DNA of 64,000 bases from Nematopogon swammerdamellus (GCA_946902875.1 OX336342.1:15493523-15557522), one strand, 5' to 3'. Positions 49,901-55,745 are shown, counted from the first letter of the stretch. Made by a program: numbers and translations. Notes: a model not told the origin generated them from the letters alone.

Positions 49901-51990
49901 TCACGCCTAAACAGATGGCTAAGGCCGTTCCGTTTGTCGACGACCGCCGATACCGACAACCGACACGTCGACGTCGTCGGTCCGATATGTGGCGGGCGGG
50001 GCGGGGCGCGGCGGGCGGCCCGGCCTTAAAGCATTTGAATAGCCGCCTGCCCACGCGATTATGTCGGGCCGATTCGCTCGCAATAGAATATCGACCCACC
50101 ACCGACATGTCGGTGGTCGTAATCGTTCACGTGGAAAACGGCCTAATACGGCTGAAGGTCGGTGCGTAGTGCATTCGTGATGCAACTGACTCAAGTGACG
50201 GCAACTGGTGCTGTAGGTACCAAAAGATAATATCTAGACTTACCATTTGCGTCTGGCACATATTTCAATGAGAATGTATGTACTACATCGTATTATAGCC
50301 GCTAACAATACATAGGTTTAGCTAACAGACTTTTGTAGATCAATTTACTGCAGAGGGAATGTATAACGTCACGTAAAAACTTCACACTGTGTAGGTACCA
50401 CTCATACACAAATGATTACTGAAACAAAACTCTTGTTTGATCGTTATTTCGCCCTTTTGGGCGAAATAACGATCCTCAGTTACATCTTTAAATATTACAA
50501 ATTTGAAAATTTTTAGGTTTCCGTATATATACGGAAGCCTATAAGCTAAGCCTACGTCGTCTGTATGTCTGTCCATCTGTCCGTGCGTCCGTTCGTTCGA
50601 GAGTTTTATATTTTAAACCGTAATAGGTATCCGGTTGAAGTATTCACAGAATACAGTAGAGCCTTGATAATCCCAACTACCTAGAAACTACCCCTGTTCG
50701 GACTCACGAAGCGTTCGGATTATAGTATGTTAGATAGGCAAATTCAATAAAACAGCTGTATACTTTGAAAAAATATATTGAGTGACCTTCTGAATCATAA
50801 AATACACAAAAACAGTTAGTTATAAACTGATCTATTTTAGTCTGCAATAATAAGTGGACGATGGGATAAAAAATCTTGTCCCTCAAATTACGTAGCATCA
50901 CTTTTCGGATAACGAGAGGTCATTTTCGTCAGCCCAGTCCAAGCAAGTGTTAAGTGCTGATATGGCTTGTGAGTGGGGTATTTTCTTGAAATTCGTTAAT
51001 AAATAAAAGATTCGTCAGCGAGAGGGGGTCACTTGGCGCTGTTCGGATTATAGAGGCGTTCGGATTCCCTTCGGCCGCCTACGTAACTAGAGTACGGATT
51101 ATCGAGGCTCTACTGTATAGTGTTATTATGGCGGATATCCTAAGAAATAATTTAAAAAAAAAACGGAGTCGGACCGCGTACACAAGTTTCCGTCCCACCA
51201 CGTAAATGGCCGGTTCTTATTATTTGTTATTTTACTTTATCTCAGTATCCCGCGATCTACCGGCGAAAGTTCATACTTTTGTTATTAAATTGTTTGGATA
51301 ATTCGATAGATGGCGCTATTCTGAAAATTACAATATTTGTATGGGGGGGGCCCCCTTAATTGTTACTTTTAATTTTTTTTTATTATTTGTTATATCCGCC
51401 ATAATACCACATTCTGTTAAAATTTCAACCGGCTAGCTATTACGGTTCCAAAGATCAGGAATAGGACAGACATATTAGACGACGTAGGCTTGCTTCCCGT
51501 ACGGGGTACGGAACCTAAAAAAGCACAATGTCAAAAATAGGGGGTCCCCATAAAAGAAACGTGCTGACATCCATTATTGCATATTCACGCTACTAAATTA
51601 TAGATGGCGCCACGGGTACTTTTCATTCCAGACAGACAAAAGATAGACGGATATGGTTTTTTGACATTAGGTATATAGCGTATAGTATTCCGGAATTACG
51701 GAACGCTCCGTGCGTGAGTAAAACTCGTACTTGACTGATTTTTACAATGAATCAGCCCAACTGCTTCACTTCCGATAATTCCTGCATTTAAAAAAATGTC
51801 CTTTTAATTTTCAAATAAAAACGCATCCCTCACCTTTCCTGAGCGGGTCCGGATGGAGCTGGGGGGCGAGCTGATGAGGAGACGGCGTCGCGGGCTGCGT
51901 GCCCTGCAGCGCCGCAAGCAGTTTCCTCTTGTGGTTGCAGAGCTTGGTGAGGTCCCCGCCGGGGGGCACCTGGTACGGCTTGCTCGCCAC
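13732..51990 (-). CDS. sba: six-banded (MBD5/MBD6 orthologue), seven exons, 5' end missing
   Basis: Seven exons join in phase to about 2038 residues. Family evidence: GDLTKLCNHKRKLLAAL in the first visible exon matches the conserved segment after the MBD of MBD5/6. WGPAKGYPSWPGKLV is a PWWP core. KSRKLNTHLEKAIQEAMSE followed by LDKMS matches the extreme C-terminus of MBD5. Between them lies a huge low-complexity Q/N/S/P-rich region with basic clusters (KKKTKQNASKGKKK, KKKGKKRKG), likely nuclear-localisation signals. In mammals MBD5/6 are nuclear chromatin proteins that associate with the PR-DUB histone H2A deubiquitinase through the MBD; the same role here is inference. The MBD core exon is not visible and likely lies past 64000. 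The intron 51833-25201 is about 26.6 kb. Protein numbering in the exon entries starts at 51990. Confidence 0.85.
13970..15441 (-). other. sba: sba intron
   Basis: About 1.5 kb. No coding frame or recognised element; 14281-14677 is AT-rich with only spurious frames. Confidence 0.8.
15442..15712 (-). CDS. sba: sba PWWP exon
   Basis: 271 nt, phase 1 in and phase 2 out, donor AGGAA|GTGAGT. LEAGSLVWGPAKGYPSWPGK begins the PWWP fold, with SWPG at the PWWP motif position. WLVRWFGGDKL follows as the hydrophobic strand, then the LLTLSEGLEAHHAAR helix. PWWP domains bind methylated histone H3 lysine tails and DNA. The acceptor CGATACAG|AG is preferred. An alternative at 15748 (GTGATCAG|TG) is also in phase and would add 12 residues. 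Confidence 0.88.
15713..17501 (-). other. sba: sba intron
   Basis: About 1.8 kb, with no element recognised. A plus-strand frame at 17147-17488 (113 codons) is antisense here and has no family support. Confidence 0.75.
17502..17909 (-). CDS. sba: sba exon, Ser/Asn/His-rich with basic patch
   Basis: 408 nt between TTGCAG|GT and AACG|GTAAGC; phase 1 at both ends, so it could be skipped without shifting the frame. It encodes about residues 1735-1869 with a basic RPVRKRKNHF patch and Asn/Ser-rich stretches. No named domain. Confidence 0.82.
17910..18900 (-). other. sba: sba intron with a possible MITE
   Basis: About 18231-18790 may be a MITE. CCAGACACTCGCCGAG on the left is roughly inverted to CTCGGCGAGACGTCTG on the right, and the interior is rich in CTCG/CGAG repeats. 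No clear target duplication was found. Confidence 0.45.
18901..19057 (-). CDS. sba: sba exon, Ala/Ser/Pro-rich
   Basis: 157 nt, phase 0 in and phase 1 out. Acceptor TTGTGACAG|GCG and donor TCTCG|GTAGTT (weaker than consensus). It encodes AMVQCVSSSEPDMPDSREGG, then an alanine-rich stretch ending AGHHAAL. The frame and flanking phases agree with both neighbours, which supports the weak donor. Confidence 0.75.
19058..19551 (-). other. sba: sba intron
   Basis: Mostly occupied by the plus-strand LINE fragment at 19120-19433. Confidence 0.75.
19120..19433 (+). mobile_element. LINE 3' fragment in sba intron, opposite strand
   Basis: The translation HPYTLDLPRMRTNRFCRSFL followed by GKLWNALPAHIFPPKYSLGS matches the C-terminus of the LINE at 56430-57014. 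It ends in a stop and an A-rich AATAATAATAAT tail. 5'-truncated. Confidence 0.82.
19552..24315 (-). CDS. sba: sba giant exon (1588 codons), low-complexity central region
   Basis: 4764 nt, exactly in frame, from CGTTTTGCAG|GGC to TCTTCT|GTGAGT. Residues about 94-1681. It is dominated by Gln, Asn, Ser, Pro, Thr and Val, with imperfect hydrophobic/Gln repeats (QGVSTQGIQHQVPHN, SQGVQNQVV; around 22740-22930). Basic clusters are encoded near 23170-23230 and 21040-21075, and many SP motifs (SPSPSF, PPDPLPLPEPSP, SPMPPPAP) could be phosphosites. No enzyme domain. Long disordered central exons are typical of the MBD5/6 family. The frame stays open upstream into intron sequence (to 24420), but the acceptor and the phase of the previous exon fix the start. 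Confidence 0.9.
24316..25078 (-). other. sba: sba intron
   Basis: 763 bp, AT-rich, with no embedded element recognised. Confidence 0.8.
25079..25200 (-). CDS. sba: sba exon, basic helix
   Basis: 122 nt between TGATTTCAG|GC and TATAAG|GTAAGT. It encodes GMAVEAPILKKKLRKRQAGV, then SMSQLLAQRERAQQALPLEYK, a strongly basic, likely helical segment. Its phase joins exactly to the 51990-51834 exon. The Met at residue 2 of this exon could serve as an internal start for a shorter isoform without the MBD; that is only a possibility. Confidence 0.82.
25201..26260 (-). other. sba: Start of the 26.6-kb sba intron
   Basis: No coding frame. About 25530-25600 carries a 70-bp repeat (GGTTGCTGTCAATTTCAATT) that recurs at about 26775-26850. 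Confidence 0.5.
26281..26360. other. Short GC-rich block
   Basis: CGGCGGGGCGGCGCGGCGGC-type sequence in an AT-rich intron; no reading frame with support. Confidence 0.5.
26481..26618. repeat. Two tandem 69-bp units
   Basis: GCTATTTGTGCTCATTCTGC starts each unit (26481 and 26550); the two differ by about one base. Confidence 0.92.
27317..27384. repeat. Inverted repeat, ~30-bp arms
   Basis: GCGCAGCGACCTACGACTAG is followed by CTAGTCGCAGGTCGCTGCGC, with flanking CCGG/GAGAG pairing and small mismatches. Confidence 0.8.
27534..27691. repeat. Near-perfect hairpin, 71-bp arms, 16-bp loop
   Basis: The left arm 27534-27604 and right arm 27621-27691 are reverse complements with one mismatch (CCT versus GCC near the loop). 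The ends read TATAGCGCGG and CCGCGCTATA. It may be a foldback MITE with a TA target site, and would form a long double-stranded RNA if the sba pre-mRNA is transcribed through it. Confidence 0.9.
27845..27965 (-). repeat. GGTTCCGTA-family repeat, partial
   Basis: AACCGGCTAGCTATTACGGT, a CGGACGGACG run and GGCTTAGTACGTACGGGGC are diverged reverse-strand pieces of the family. Confidence 0.5.
28219..28263 (-). other. G-quadruplex-type C/G-rich block
   Basis: At least six runs of 4-5 C separated by 1-3 bases on the plus strand. The minus strand, which is the sba RNA sense, carries the matching G runs. Confidence 0.7.
28264..29400. other. sba intron, no gene seen
   Basis: Very AT-rich around 28860-29030. 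A GC-rich patch is at 29160-29230. Confidence 0.4.
29422..29516 (-). CDS. Lone first exon of a THAP-domain protein
   Basis: An ATG at 29516-29514 opens MAPRFCSVYGCMNRSGSNRE, then LTLFSLPAA, ending at CGAAAG|GTAAGT in phase 2. The spacing of the first two cysteines (C-x4-C), the GC-NR pattern and the FSLP segment match the N-terminal part of the THAP zinc finger (C2CH) seen in THAP proteins and P-element transposases. The upstream 150 bp is GC-rich and promoter-like. No later exon was recognised downstream (29400 to about 27000). It is nested in the large sba intron on the same strand. It could be the start of a real nested gene, an alternative sba first exon, or a relic of a P-type transposon. 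Confidence 0.5.
29517..29830 (-). promoter_or_regulatory. GC-rich promoter-like region upstream of THAP exon
   Basis: Contains GGCGGCGCGGCGG, CACGTG (29600) and GCGGGGGCGGGGCG in otherwise AT-rich intron. Promoter function is inferred from position and composition only. Confidence 0.35.
30000..30090 (+). mobile_element. RTE-like LINE 3' tail fragment
   Basis: GGGAGAGGCATATGTCCAGC, then AGTGGACC, encodes the terminal GEAYVQQW motif of the family at 54750-55080. It is followed by a GATGATGATGA tail. Confidence 0.7.
30934..31091. repeat. Foldback MITE-like inverted repeat
   Basis: GTACCCTAATCACGAG on the left and CTCGTGATTAGGGTAC on the right are inverted. Inner arms TGTATGGAGAAACG and CGTTTCTCCATACA also pair. 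158 bp with no coding content. Confidence 0.8.
31092..33870. other. sba intron with GC-rich core 31900-32570
   Basis: No supported gene. 32210-32570 is dense in CGG/CCG runs and CpG, giving long but meaningless frames on both strands. It could be a regulatory or promoter CpG-rich block. Confidence 0.4.
33884..33992 (-). mobile_element. tRNA/5S SINE, 3' part only, minus strand
   Basis: Reverse complement of the SINE 3' body (TATGGAACCTGACATGG through GCCATGTCAGTGCTTCCCTT). Confidence 0.75.
34433..34694. mobile_element. Foldback MITE with ~100-bp arms
   Basis: It begins TATATAAGGTCTTTCAATAG and ends with the inverted CTAATGAAAGACCTTATATA. The arms pair through GATACGCTAAGGGGTGTATG and beyond. 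A second, interrupted copy spans 52152-53490. It has no transposase. Confidence 0.88.
34695..35136. other. sba intron, no gene seen
   Basis: A short frame at 34854-35036 has no support. Confidence 0.4.
35137..35400. repeat. Left arm of a 9.6-kb inverted repeat pair
   Basis: From CAGTCATTATAG through CCCGTGAATAATCAGTTCTT, AAAAAGTAGACTCAGTCAGG and TTTTACAGTAAAACCGTAAG to TTTGATTCTCTACAAGTTTG. The reverse complement lies at 44505-44757. Confidence 0.85.
36171..36245. mobile_element. 75-bp MITE with 9-10 bp TSD
   Basis: ATTTGGTTTCATAAGG and CCTTATGAAACCAAAT are perfect 16-bp inverted ends. CACGAAAATT is duplicated at 36161-36170 and 36246-36255. The TSD length suggests a Mutator-like (MULE) origin. 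Confidence 0.8.
36638..36752 (+). mobile_element. tRNA/5S SINE, 3' part
   Basis: AAGGGAAGCACTGACGTGCC through GTCAGTTTCAATAAAAAAAA; 5'-truncated. Confidence 0.75.
37622..38020 (-). mobile_element. LINE 3' fragment, minus strand (paralogue of 3478-3860)
   Basis: The minus translation gives SCLEYCLHLWDGSAKYQLLK. It is the same family as the 56430-57014 LINE, with the poly(A) tail as a T-run at 37626-37642. Frame-broken. Confidence 0.75.
39008..39269 (+). mobile_element. tRNA/5S SINE, 5'-truncated, with empty site elsewhere
   Basis: CGTAAAACTGTAGGTCCCTT through TTTCCATAAAAAAAAA. It is flanked by AAATAAATG/ATAAACG-like duplications and absent from the paralogous site at about 5561. Confidence 0.85.
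39828..40232. repeat. ~400-bp polypyrimidine tract
   Basis: The plus strand is almost wholly C and T (CTCCCTTCC-type motifs), with scattered A. It resumes at about 40545-40600 beyond the SINE. The apparent Pro/Ser/Leu-rich frames here are composition artefacts. Confidence 0.88.
40233..40535 (-). mobile_element. tRNA/5S SINE, near full length, minus strand
   Basis: On the minus strand the head reads GCCTCGGTAGCTCAGTGGTG, then a 5S-like block ACTTGGATGGGTGACCGC, then GTGGTTCGGATTCCACG. The body follows, with a tail at the T-run 40225-40240. It lies inside the polypyrimidine tract. Confidence 0.82.
40735..40915 (+). repeat. GGTTCCGTA-family repeat, partial
   Basis: CCTATTACTAAGCCTCCG, a (CTGT/CCGT)n run, CTGTATCTCTTGAACCGTAA and CCCGTTGAAATTTTCACAG match the family core. 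Confidence 0.7.
40980..42289 (-). mobile_element. piggyBac-like element remnant
   Basis: Ends CACGTTCAACGCCA and TGGCGTTCAACGTG are inverted, with TTAA at 42290-42293 and a degenerate TTA at 40977. Subterminal CTCACCGGTGAGCC palindromes are present. TTAA targets are diagnostic of piggyBac. The transposase is broken (see 41534-41935). Confidence 0.78.
41534..41935 (-). pseudogene. piggyBac-like transposase remnant: N-terminus joined to C-terminal Cys-rich domain
   Basis: The minus-strand ATG at about 41935 gives DYFEDFELTQEALTQLENIE. A frame change then leads to LLSESEDSDDEMRIERRK, an acidic N-terminal segment typical of piggyBac proteins. Next comes TCHQCYAK, then YCQSS, then FLCLPCFNKTHG, matching the C-terminal cysteine-rich zinc ribbon that binds the element's ends in this family. 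The DDE catalytic core is missing, so an internal deletion fused the two ends. It is frame-broken and cannot encode an active transposase. Confidence 0.65.
42294..43199. other. sba intron, no gene seen
   Basis: AT-rich; short frames only. Confidence 0.4.
43200..43360. mobile_element. Foldback MITE, ~47-bp arms
   Basis: AAAATCGAACCCTAGAG and GGCGGTGCTAAAG on the left pair with CTTTAGCACCGCC and CTCTAGGGTTCGATTTT on the right, around a 64-bp loop. Confidence 0.85.
43469..43526. repeat. Perfect 58-bp palindrome with (GC)5 centre
   Basis: ATCCACAGAGCACGGAATAC, CCCC(C) and GCGCGCGCGC are followed by the exact mirror complement, with no spacer. Confidence 0.95.
43543..43985. repeat. Dispersed repeat, copy of 1950-2352
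   Basis: Near-identical direct copy, continuing into the tandem repeat at 43986-44290. Confidence 0.8.
43986..44290. repeat. Two-plus tandem units of ~135 bp
   Basis: GCGACAAATTCAAAATATT, TTGTAGAGAATCAAATTCTG and ATCGATATTTTGGAAATTAA recur in order at about 43988-44120 and 44144-44285. Confidence 0.8.
44505..44757. repeat. Right arm of the 9.6-kb inverted repeat pair
   Basis: Reverse complement of 35137-35400 at roughly 90% identity by eye, ending at TATATAATGACTG. Confidence 0.85.
44758..45298. other. sba intron, no gene seen
   Basis: A plus-strand frame at 44773-45096 (107 codons) lacks family support. Confidence 0.4.
45299..45445 (+). mobile_element. tRNA/5S SINE, 3' part
   Basis: GTTTTCCGTCCAGTTCAGTG through AGTTTCCATAAAAAAATAAA; 5'-truncated. 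Confidence 0.78.
45590..45850. repeat. Interspersed repeat (ACTAGTTGTGTCCGCGGCTC type)
   Basis: Starts ACTAGTTGTGTCCGCGGCTC and ends after TTAAGCCGTTCTTGAGTTAT, an ACATACATTCATACATACAT run and ATGTAATATTATTAG. This layout recurs in lepidopteran genomes. The class is uncertain; a Helitron-like or LINE-derived origin is possible. Confidence 0.4.
46030..47010 (+). mobile_element. LINE 3' end (non-LTR reverse-transcriptase C-terminus)
   Basis: The frame 46030-46511 encodes NFNYGDVVYGPCLF, then CIQRTQNACVRF, RRHLHFAVLLHNVI and FKYAASRCWNNLPAPIRETT. This is the thumb/C-terminal pattern of Jockey/CR1-like elements. A 3' UTR and a TTTCTTATTTCTTATTTCT-like tail at 46980-47010 follow. 5'-truncated, but the remaining frame is intact. 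Confidence 0.8.
47020..47300. other. GC-rich block
   Basis: CpG- and CGG-rich sequence; no supported frame. Confidence 0.4.
47367..47415. mobile_element. 49-bp micro-MITE with 8-bp TSD
   Basis: CAAAGAGTTTGTATTAC and its exact reverse complement flank a 15-bp loop. GTTGGAAT is duplicated at 47359-47366 and 47416-47423. A palindrome CAAAGAGTTTGTAAACTCTTTG at 40921-40942 is related. Confidence 0.82.
47424..48530. other. sba intron with GC-rich part 47630-47830
   Basis: No supported gene; the long frames there reflect GC composition. Confidence 0.4.
48572..48957 (-). repeat. GGTTCCGTA-family repeat, near complete
   Basis: On the minus strand it runs from AGGGTTCCGTATCCGCC through TAATAGGTAGCCCGTTGAAA to GCGAGTCC...CGGCCAAGTGCGAG ends characteristic of the family. 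Confidence 0.78.
48962..49020 (-). other. tRNA-like 3' half
   Basis: The minus strand contains CCGGAGCTTAAAGCCGG (anticodon-arm-like) and GCAGGTTCGAATCCTGGTC (T-arm, B box). The D arm is missing, so it is not a functional tRNA. Confidence 0.45.
49061..50430. other. sba intron with GC-rich part 49900-50060
   Basis: No supported gene. 49988-50024 has a G-run motif (GGCGGGCGGGGCGGGGCG) able to form a G-quadruplex on the plus strand. Confidence 0.4.
50439..50474. repeat. Perfect hairpin 16-4-16
   Basis: GATCGTTATTTCGCCC, TTTT, then the exact reverse complement. Confidence 0.92.
50512..51520 (+). repeat. GGTTCCGTA-family repeats (two head-to-head pieces), interrupted by pogo element
   Basis: Plus-oriented piece from AGGTTTCCGTATATATACGG through ACCGTAATAGGTATCC, continuing after 51115. 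A reversed piece at about 51400-51520 ends CCGTACGGGGTACGGAACC. Confidence 0.65.
50654..51115 (-). mobile_element. pogo/Tigger-like non-autonomous element
   Basis: Inverted ends CAGTAGAGCCTTGATAATCC and GGATTATCGAGGCTCTACTG are flanked by TA. The minus translation retains a transposase scrap (EVMLRNLRDKIF-like, TLAWTGL upstream in another frame) similar to the CENP-B/pogo C-terminal region. Internally deleted. Confidence 0.82.
51521..51833 (-). other. sba: 5' end of the giant sba intron
   Basis: Repeat-derived sequence, then the sba donor AAAG|GTGAGG at 51833. Confidence 0.6.
51834..51990 (-). CDS. sba: sba exon encoding the end of the MBD region
   Basis: 157 nt from TTTGGCGGCAG|GTG to AGGAAAG|GTGAGG, phase 0 in and phase 1 out. 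It encodes VASKPYQVPPGGDLTKLCNH, then KRKLLAALQG, a conserved stretch just C-terminal to the MBD in MBD5/6, then a Pro/Gln/His-rich tail. An upstream exon must supply the MBD core. None was recognised in 52 kb to 64 kb on the minus strand. Confidence 0.85.
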
Positions 51991-52185
51991 CTGCCGCCAA
52001 ACACACACGTCGTCAATATTTCTGTTATCTTCCACTAATAATTGCTCTTGCTAATCAAATCAGTCAAACAATCATTTGAAACACCCTTGTATCCTATTTC
52101 AACACATGTAGAAGTGAAAATGAGAACATGGAGTCACATCTCTAGACATTACATTTCATTAGTAGGTAACGAACGATACGCTAAG

Positions 52186-53260
52186 TAGGTATGAGCGCCG
52201 CGCCGGCGCGCCGCCGCGCTTTCCCCCACGCCGCCGCCGCCGCCTAACGCAGTCGGCGCGCCGAACCGAGCGCGGTCAATTAGTCTGATCGCACCGATAG
52301 ACTTTTCGAAGAAAAAAATATGTGAAATAACACAAAACGATATTGTCTTGGTGACCGACTCGGGCTCTACCATTAAAATAGCTACAAATTTAATGAATAA
52401 GTATGCAGAGTCATCTTTATCTTGGACGCGCTCGCATATGGGCGCGTTCAGGTAGAACGCTGGTAGCGGGCGCCGATGTACCAGCGCCGATGGGCGCTGG
52501 TCGGCGCCGGTAGTCGCTAACTCGCTACATAAAGAAAGCCGGTAGAAGCTGGTAAATCTGTGTGACTGAGTAGGTAGGTAGGTAGTGTGAAATGAAAATC
52601 TCGAGCTCATCGGATGAAGACCTTTTTCTGTTAGACAATGTGTTTTTCAAACTCAGAAAACATTCCAACATTTATCCACTACGTATCTATTTTGGTGTCT
52701 TCTATCTCTTTTATCTCACACTACTACAGGTCTACTAAATACTAACTAAATCAAAATGTCAGTATCCATTTTTTTACAATTTTATTAAACATTCACGAAC
52801 AGTGAGACACGTTCGTTTCTCGCAAACGACAGCGCCGATCGGCGTTTCTCGGAGTTTGTCGGCGCTTATAGGCGCTGGTTCGGCACGAAGTATGGCGACT
52901 GTCTGCCTCAACAACGAGCGCTGGTCGGCGCCGGTCAGCGCTGGTACATCGGCGCCTGCTACCAGCTTTCTACATGAACGCGCCCTATGGAGACTTTCTG
53001 CGTCAACAACCAGCGCTGGTCGGCGCCGGTCGGCGCTGGTACATCGGCGCCGGCTACCAGCTTTCTACCTGAACGCGCTTTATGGAGACTGTCTGCGTCA
53101 ACAACCAGCGCTGGTCGGCGCCGGTCGGCGCTGGTACATCGGCGCCGGCTACCAGCTTTCTACCTGAACGCGCTTTATGGAGACTGTCTGCGTCAACAAC
53201 CAGCGCTGGTCGGCGCCGGTCGGCGCTGGTACATCGGGTGGTTACCGGCGCTCATATCTA
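52186..53260. mobile_element. hAT-like foldback element with internal minisatellite
   Basis: Ends TAGGTATGAGCGCCG and CGGCGCTCATATCTA are inverted. The 8-bp ACGCTAAG is duplicated at 52178-52185 and 53261-53268. The right half holds 95-bp tandem units; the left half (52440-52555) holds the same motif inverted. There is no transposase, though the minisatellite stays open in a frame. Confidence 0.82.
52880..53236. repeat. 95-bp minisatellite, ~3.5 units
   Basis: TGAACGCGC recurs at 52975, 53070 and 53165. Each unit contains GCGCTGGTCGGCGCCGGTCG, GGTACATCGGCGCCGGCTAC and CAGCTTTCTACCTGAACGCG. The last two full units are identical by eye. Confidence 0.92.
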
Positions 53261-53873
53261 ACGCTAAGCGGTGTATGTGTATCAAATACTGATCACGTTC
53301 CCATACCATTTTTTTTTAAGATATAAAAACCTTACACACTCCTCAAATTTAATACGTGAAGTGCGCGTATTTCACCTTAACAAGTACGTTTTTATATCGT
53401 AAAAAAATTGGTATGGTAACGTGATCAGTATCTGATACACATACACCTCTTAGCGTATCGTTACCTACTATTGAAAGACCTCATAATATATTATGTTGGT
53501 CTAACATCGTTCTAAATTAATTAAATTTGTAATCAGCATTTTTTTTAAGCGGAGACGAAACCTTTATGCAATCGGTCAGGTGTAAGGCGTCTGTCACACG
53601 CTGAAATACATGGGCAGCGAGTGGTTTCTGTGCATCGCGTCCGATGCTGCGTGCGTAGATATGGCGAAGAGTTCGATAATTCATATACCGTTCAATAAAT
53701 CCATCACACGAAACGTGCGGGCGCGGACGACGGGATAACTCTAATGAAGGGACGCGCAATTAATATCTAATGGTGTGCGGTGGGAGCTCAACGTCGTATT
53801 TGGTTGAGTCGGCAGCGCGGTGCAGTGGCGGCGCGGCGGGGCGGGCGGCACTGAGCCGGGAGCAAACGTGCTA

Positions 53874-54543
53874 TAGGCGGTATCAGACTGGTCACTCGAG
53901 CGAATGTTCACTCGAGTGAATGGTTCATTTTTCTTGCATTCCATGTTCACACGGCTTAGCAGAAATGATATGGAAATGAACATTCACCTGCTCTTTTGTT
54001 TCAATATGTCGTCGAATGAAGTCGTGCGTCTTGGAATTAGTTTGATTTGTGATAATTTAATTGAGCATTAAGAAAAAAGGAGCAACGAAAACGTCGTCGA
54101 CGGTGGTGGGTGCGAGCATGGATTGCAAGAATAAATTTATTGGGAGCTTCAGATACATTGTTGAGAGAACCAGCCGATGAATGAAAATGAATTTTTAAAA
54201 TTATCCAAAAACAGCAGCGTATTTTCATCGTTCCACTTAAACACCATTTTGTCGGGACGGTTGACCTGACTGACGTTCGACTGCTACAGGACTCGATACA
54301 AAATGACCGATTCCGAGTGAACGTTCTCTCTGTGTTCAGACTGTTCATTTTTCATCGGCATCTTTCATTTCATAGTAGAAATGAAAGATGCGAATGAAAA
54401 TATGCAACATTGTTGGATCGGTTCACTAATGAATTCATTCGGCACTTTACTTTCATTCCTTGTTTAGACGCTTAATTTCGAGTGAAAGATGCCGAATGGA
54501 AGACGAAAATGAACGAAAAATGAATAGTCTGATATCACCTTAT
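53874..54543 (-). mobile_element. TIR-bounded DNA element, possible PIF/Harbinger type
   Basis: AGGCGGTATCAGACTG and CAGTCTGATATCACCT-like ends are inverted. Inside, a minus-strand frame reads KWNDENTLLFLDNFK, reminiscent of a MADF/Myb-like domain. The target duplication is unclear. Confidence 0.45.
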
Positions 54544-54749
54544 CGGACGGACGGGCGCGCGGCGCGGAGGCGGGCGTCGTCGGCGGCGCGGCGGTGGAGA
54601 CGAGCTCTCCCAATTACCGGTGAGCGAGCCACCCGGGATCCGCCGCCGCCGCTAATGAATACCCCGACTAACACGTCGCGTCGCTAGCTACTGCAGAATG
54701 AATCGACCTACACGCACACAACCTGGCTGGCCCATCCATACCAATATTC

Positions 54750-55080
54750 TATGCCCGTACATGATATATGGTGAGTAACGAGGCAATCCGCCGACGCACC
54801 AAAGTAGTCGATATTGGATACCGGGTGGCTAAGCTCAAGTGGCAGTGGGCTGCGCACGTCAGCCGAAGAGACGACAACCGTTGGAGTAACCGTGTCCTAC
54901 ACTGGCGGCCGTGGACAGGAAAACGGAGTGTGGGAAGACGACCTCCCAGGTGGGACGACGACATCAAGTGCGGAAAGCAGTGGTTCCGTACCGCTGAAGG
55001 CCGGGACGACTGGAGGAAAATTGGAGAGGGGTATGTCCAGCAGTGGACGCTTACACGCTGACTGACTGACTGTACATATA
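54750..55080 (+). mobile_element. RTE-like LINE C-terminus and 3' tail
   Basis: EAIRRRTKVVDIGYRVAKLK, then WQWAAHVSRRDDNRWSNRVL, RSVGRRPPRWDDDI, RDDWRKIGEGYVQQWT and a stop. This is the stereotyped end of the endonuclease-reverse transcriptase family abundant in Lepidoptera. A CTGACTGACTGACTG tail follows. Confidence 0.85.
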
Positions 55081-55299
55081 TAGGTATGTAGGTACATAAT
55101 ATGCATTGTATTCCTCCTATTGTATTATTCGCTCTATCTGCATTTTACGCATTGAAATACCTACTTATATAAGTGTATGTATGTACAAAACATCAACTTA
55201 TCGTGTGGCTTCATCTGTCAGACCAGGTAGGAACCAAGTAGGTACATACCTTCTGGTATACACGCAATCATGACATTATGAATTTGAAATTGAACGAAA

Positions 55300-55745
55300 A
55301 TAATATAAAAAATCTGTTAAGTGCGAGTTTTACTCGCGCACGGAGGGATCAGGAAAGGAAACTCGCCTGGCGGGTGCATTCAACGAAACATGCGGGCATT
55401 CCGCATGTGGCGGAGACAGGGCCACGCCCCCTCCGCATATCTCCTTCCTTTCCTGATCTGAGATCCGCTATTATCAGCCTATCTTTTGTCTTTCAACAAT
55501 GCAATGTATAAAAGCCTGTGGCGCCATCTATTATTCAATAGTGTGACTAATCGATTTTTCGGACCGTTGTTGTATGGGAGCCCCCCTTAATTTTTAACAT
55601 TTTCTTATTTGTTGTTATATCCGCCATAGTAACACATATTGTGTGAAAATTTCAACGGGCTACCTATTACGGTTCAAGAGATACAGCCCTCGGACAGACG
55701 GAAGGACGGCGGAGGCTTCCGTACGGGATACGGAAACCTAAAAAT
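55300..55745 (-). repeat. GGTTCCGTA-family repeat
   Basis: On the minus strand it runs from AGGTTTCCGTATCCCGTACG through CTGTATCTCTTGAACCGTAA to GAGTAAAACTCGCACTT. Confidence 0.75.

Larger units (their letters stand above)
52152..53490. mobile_element. Second copy of the 34433-34694 MITE, split by an insertion
   Basis: The left end TTTCATTAGTAGGTAACG runs to ACGCTAAG at 52185. The rest resumes at 53261 (ACGCTAAGCGGTGTATGTGT) and ends TATTGAAAGACC at about 53480. The gap is the foldback element. Confidence 0.82.

Noticed and set aside
52802..53292. Repetitive frames of 101-121 codons (SALVHRRRLPAFYLN repeats)
   Set aside because: Open because of the 95-bp minisatellite inside a foldback element. 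The repeat length is not a multiple of three, so units are read in different frames, unlike a real repeat protein.
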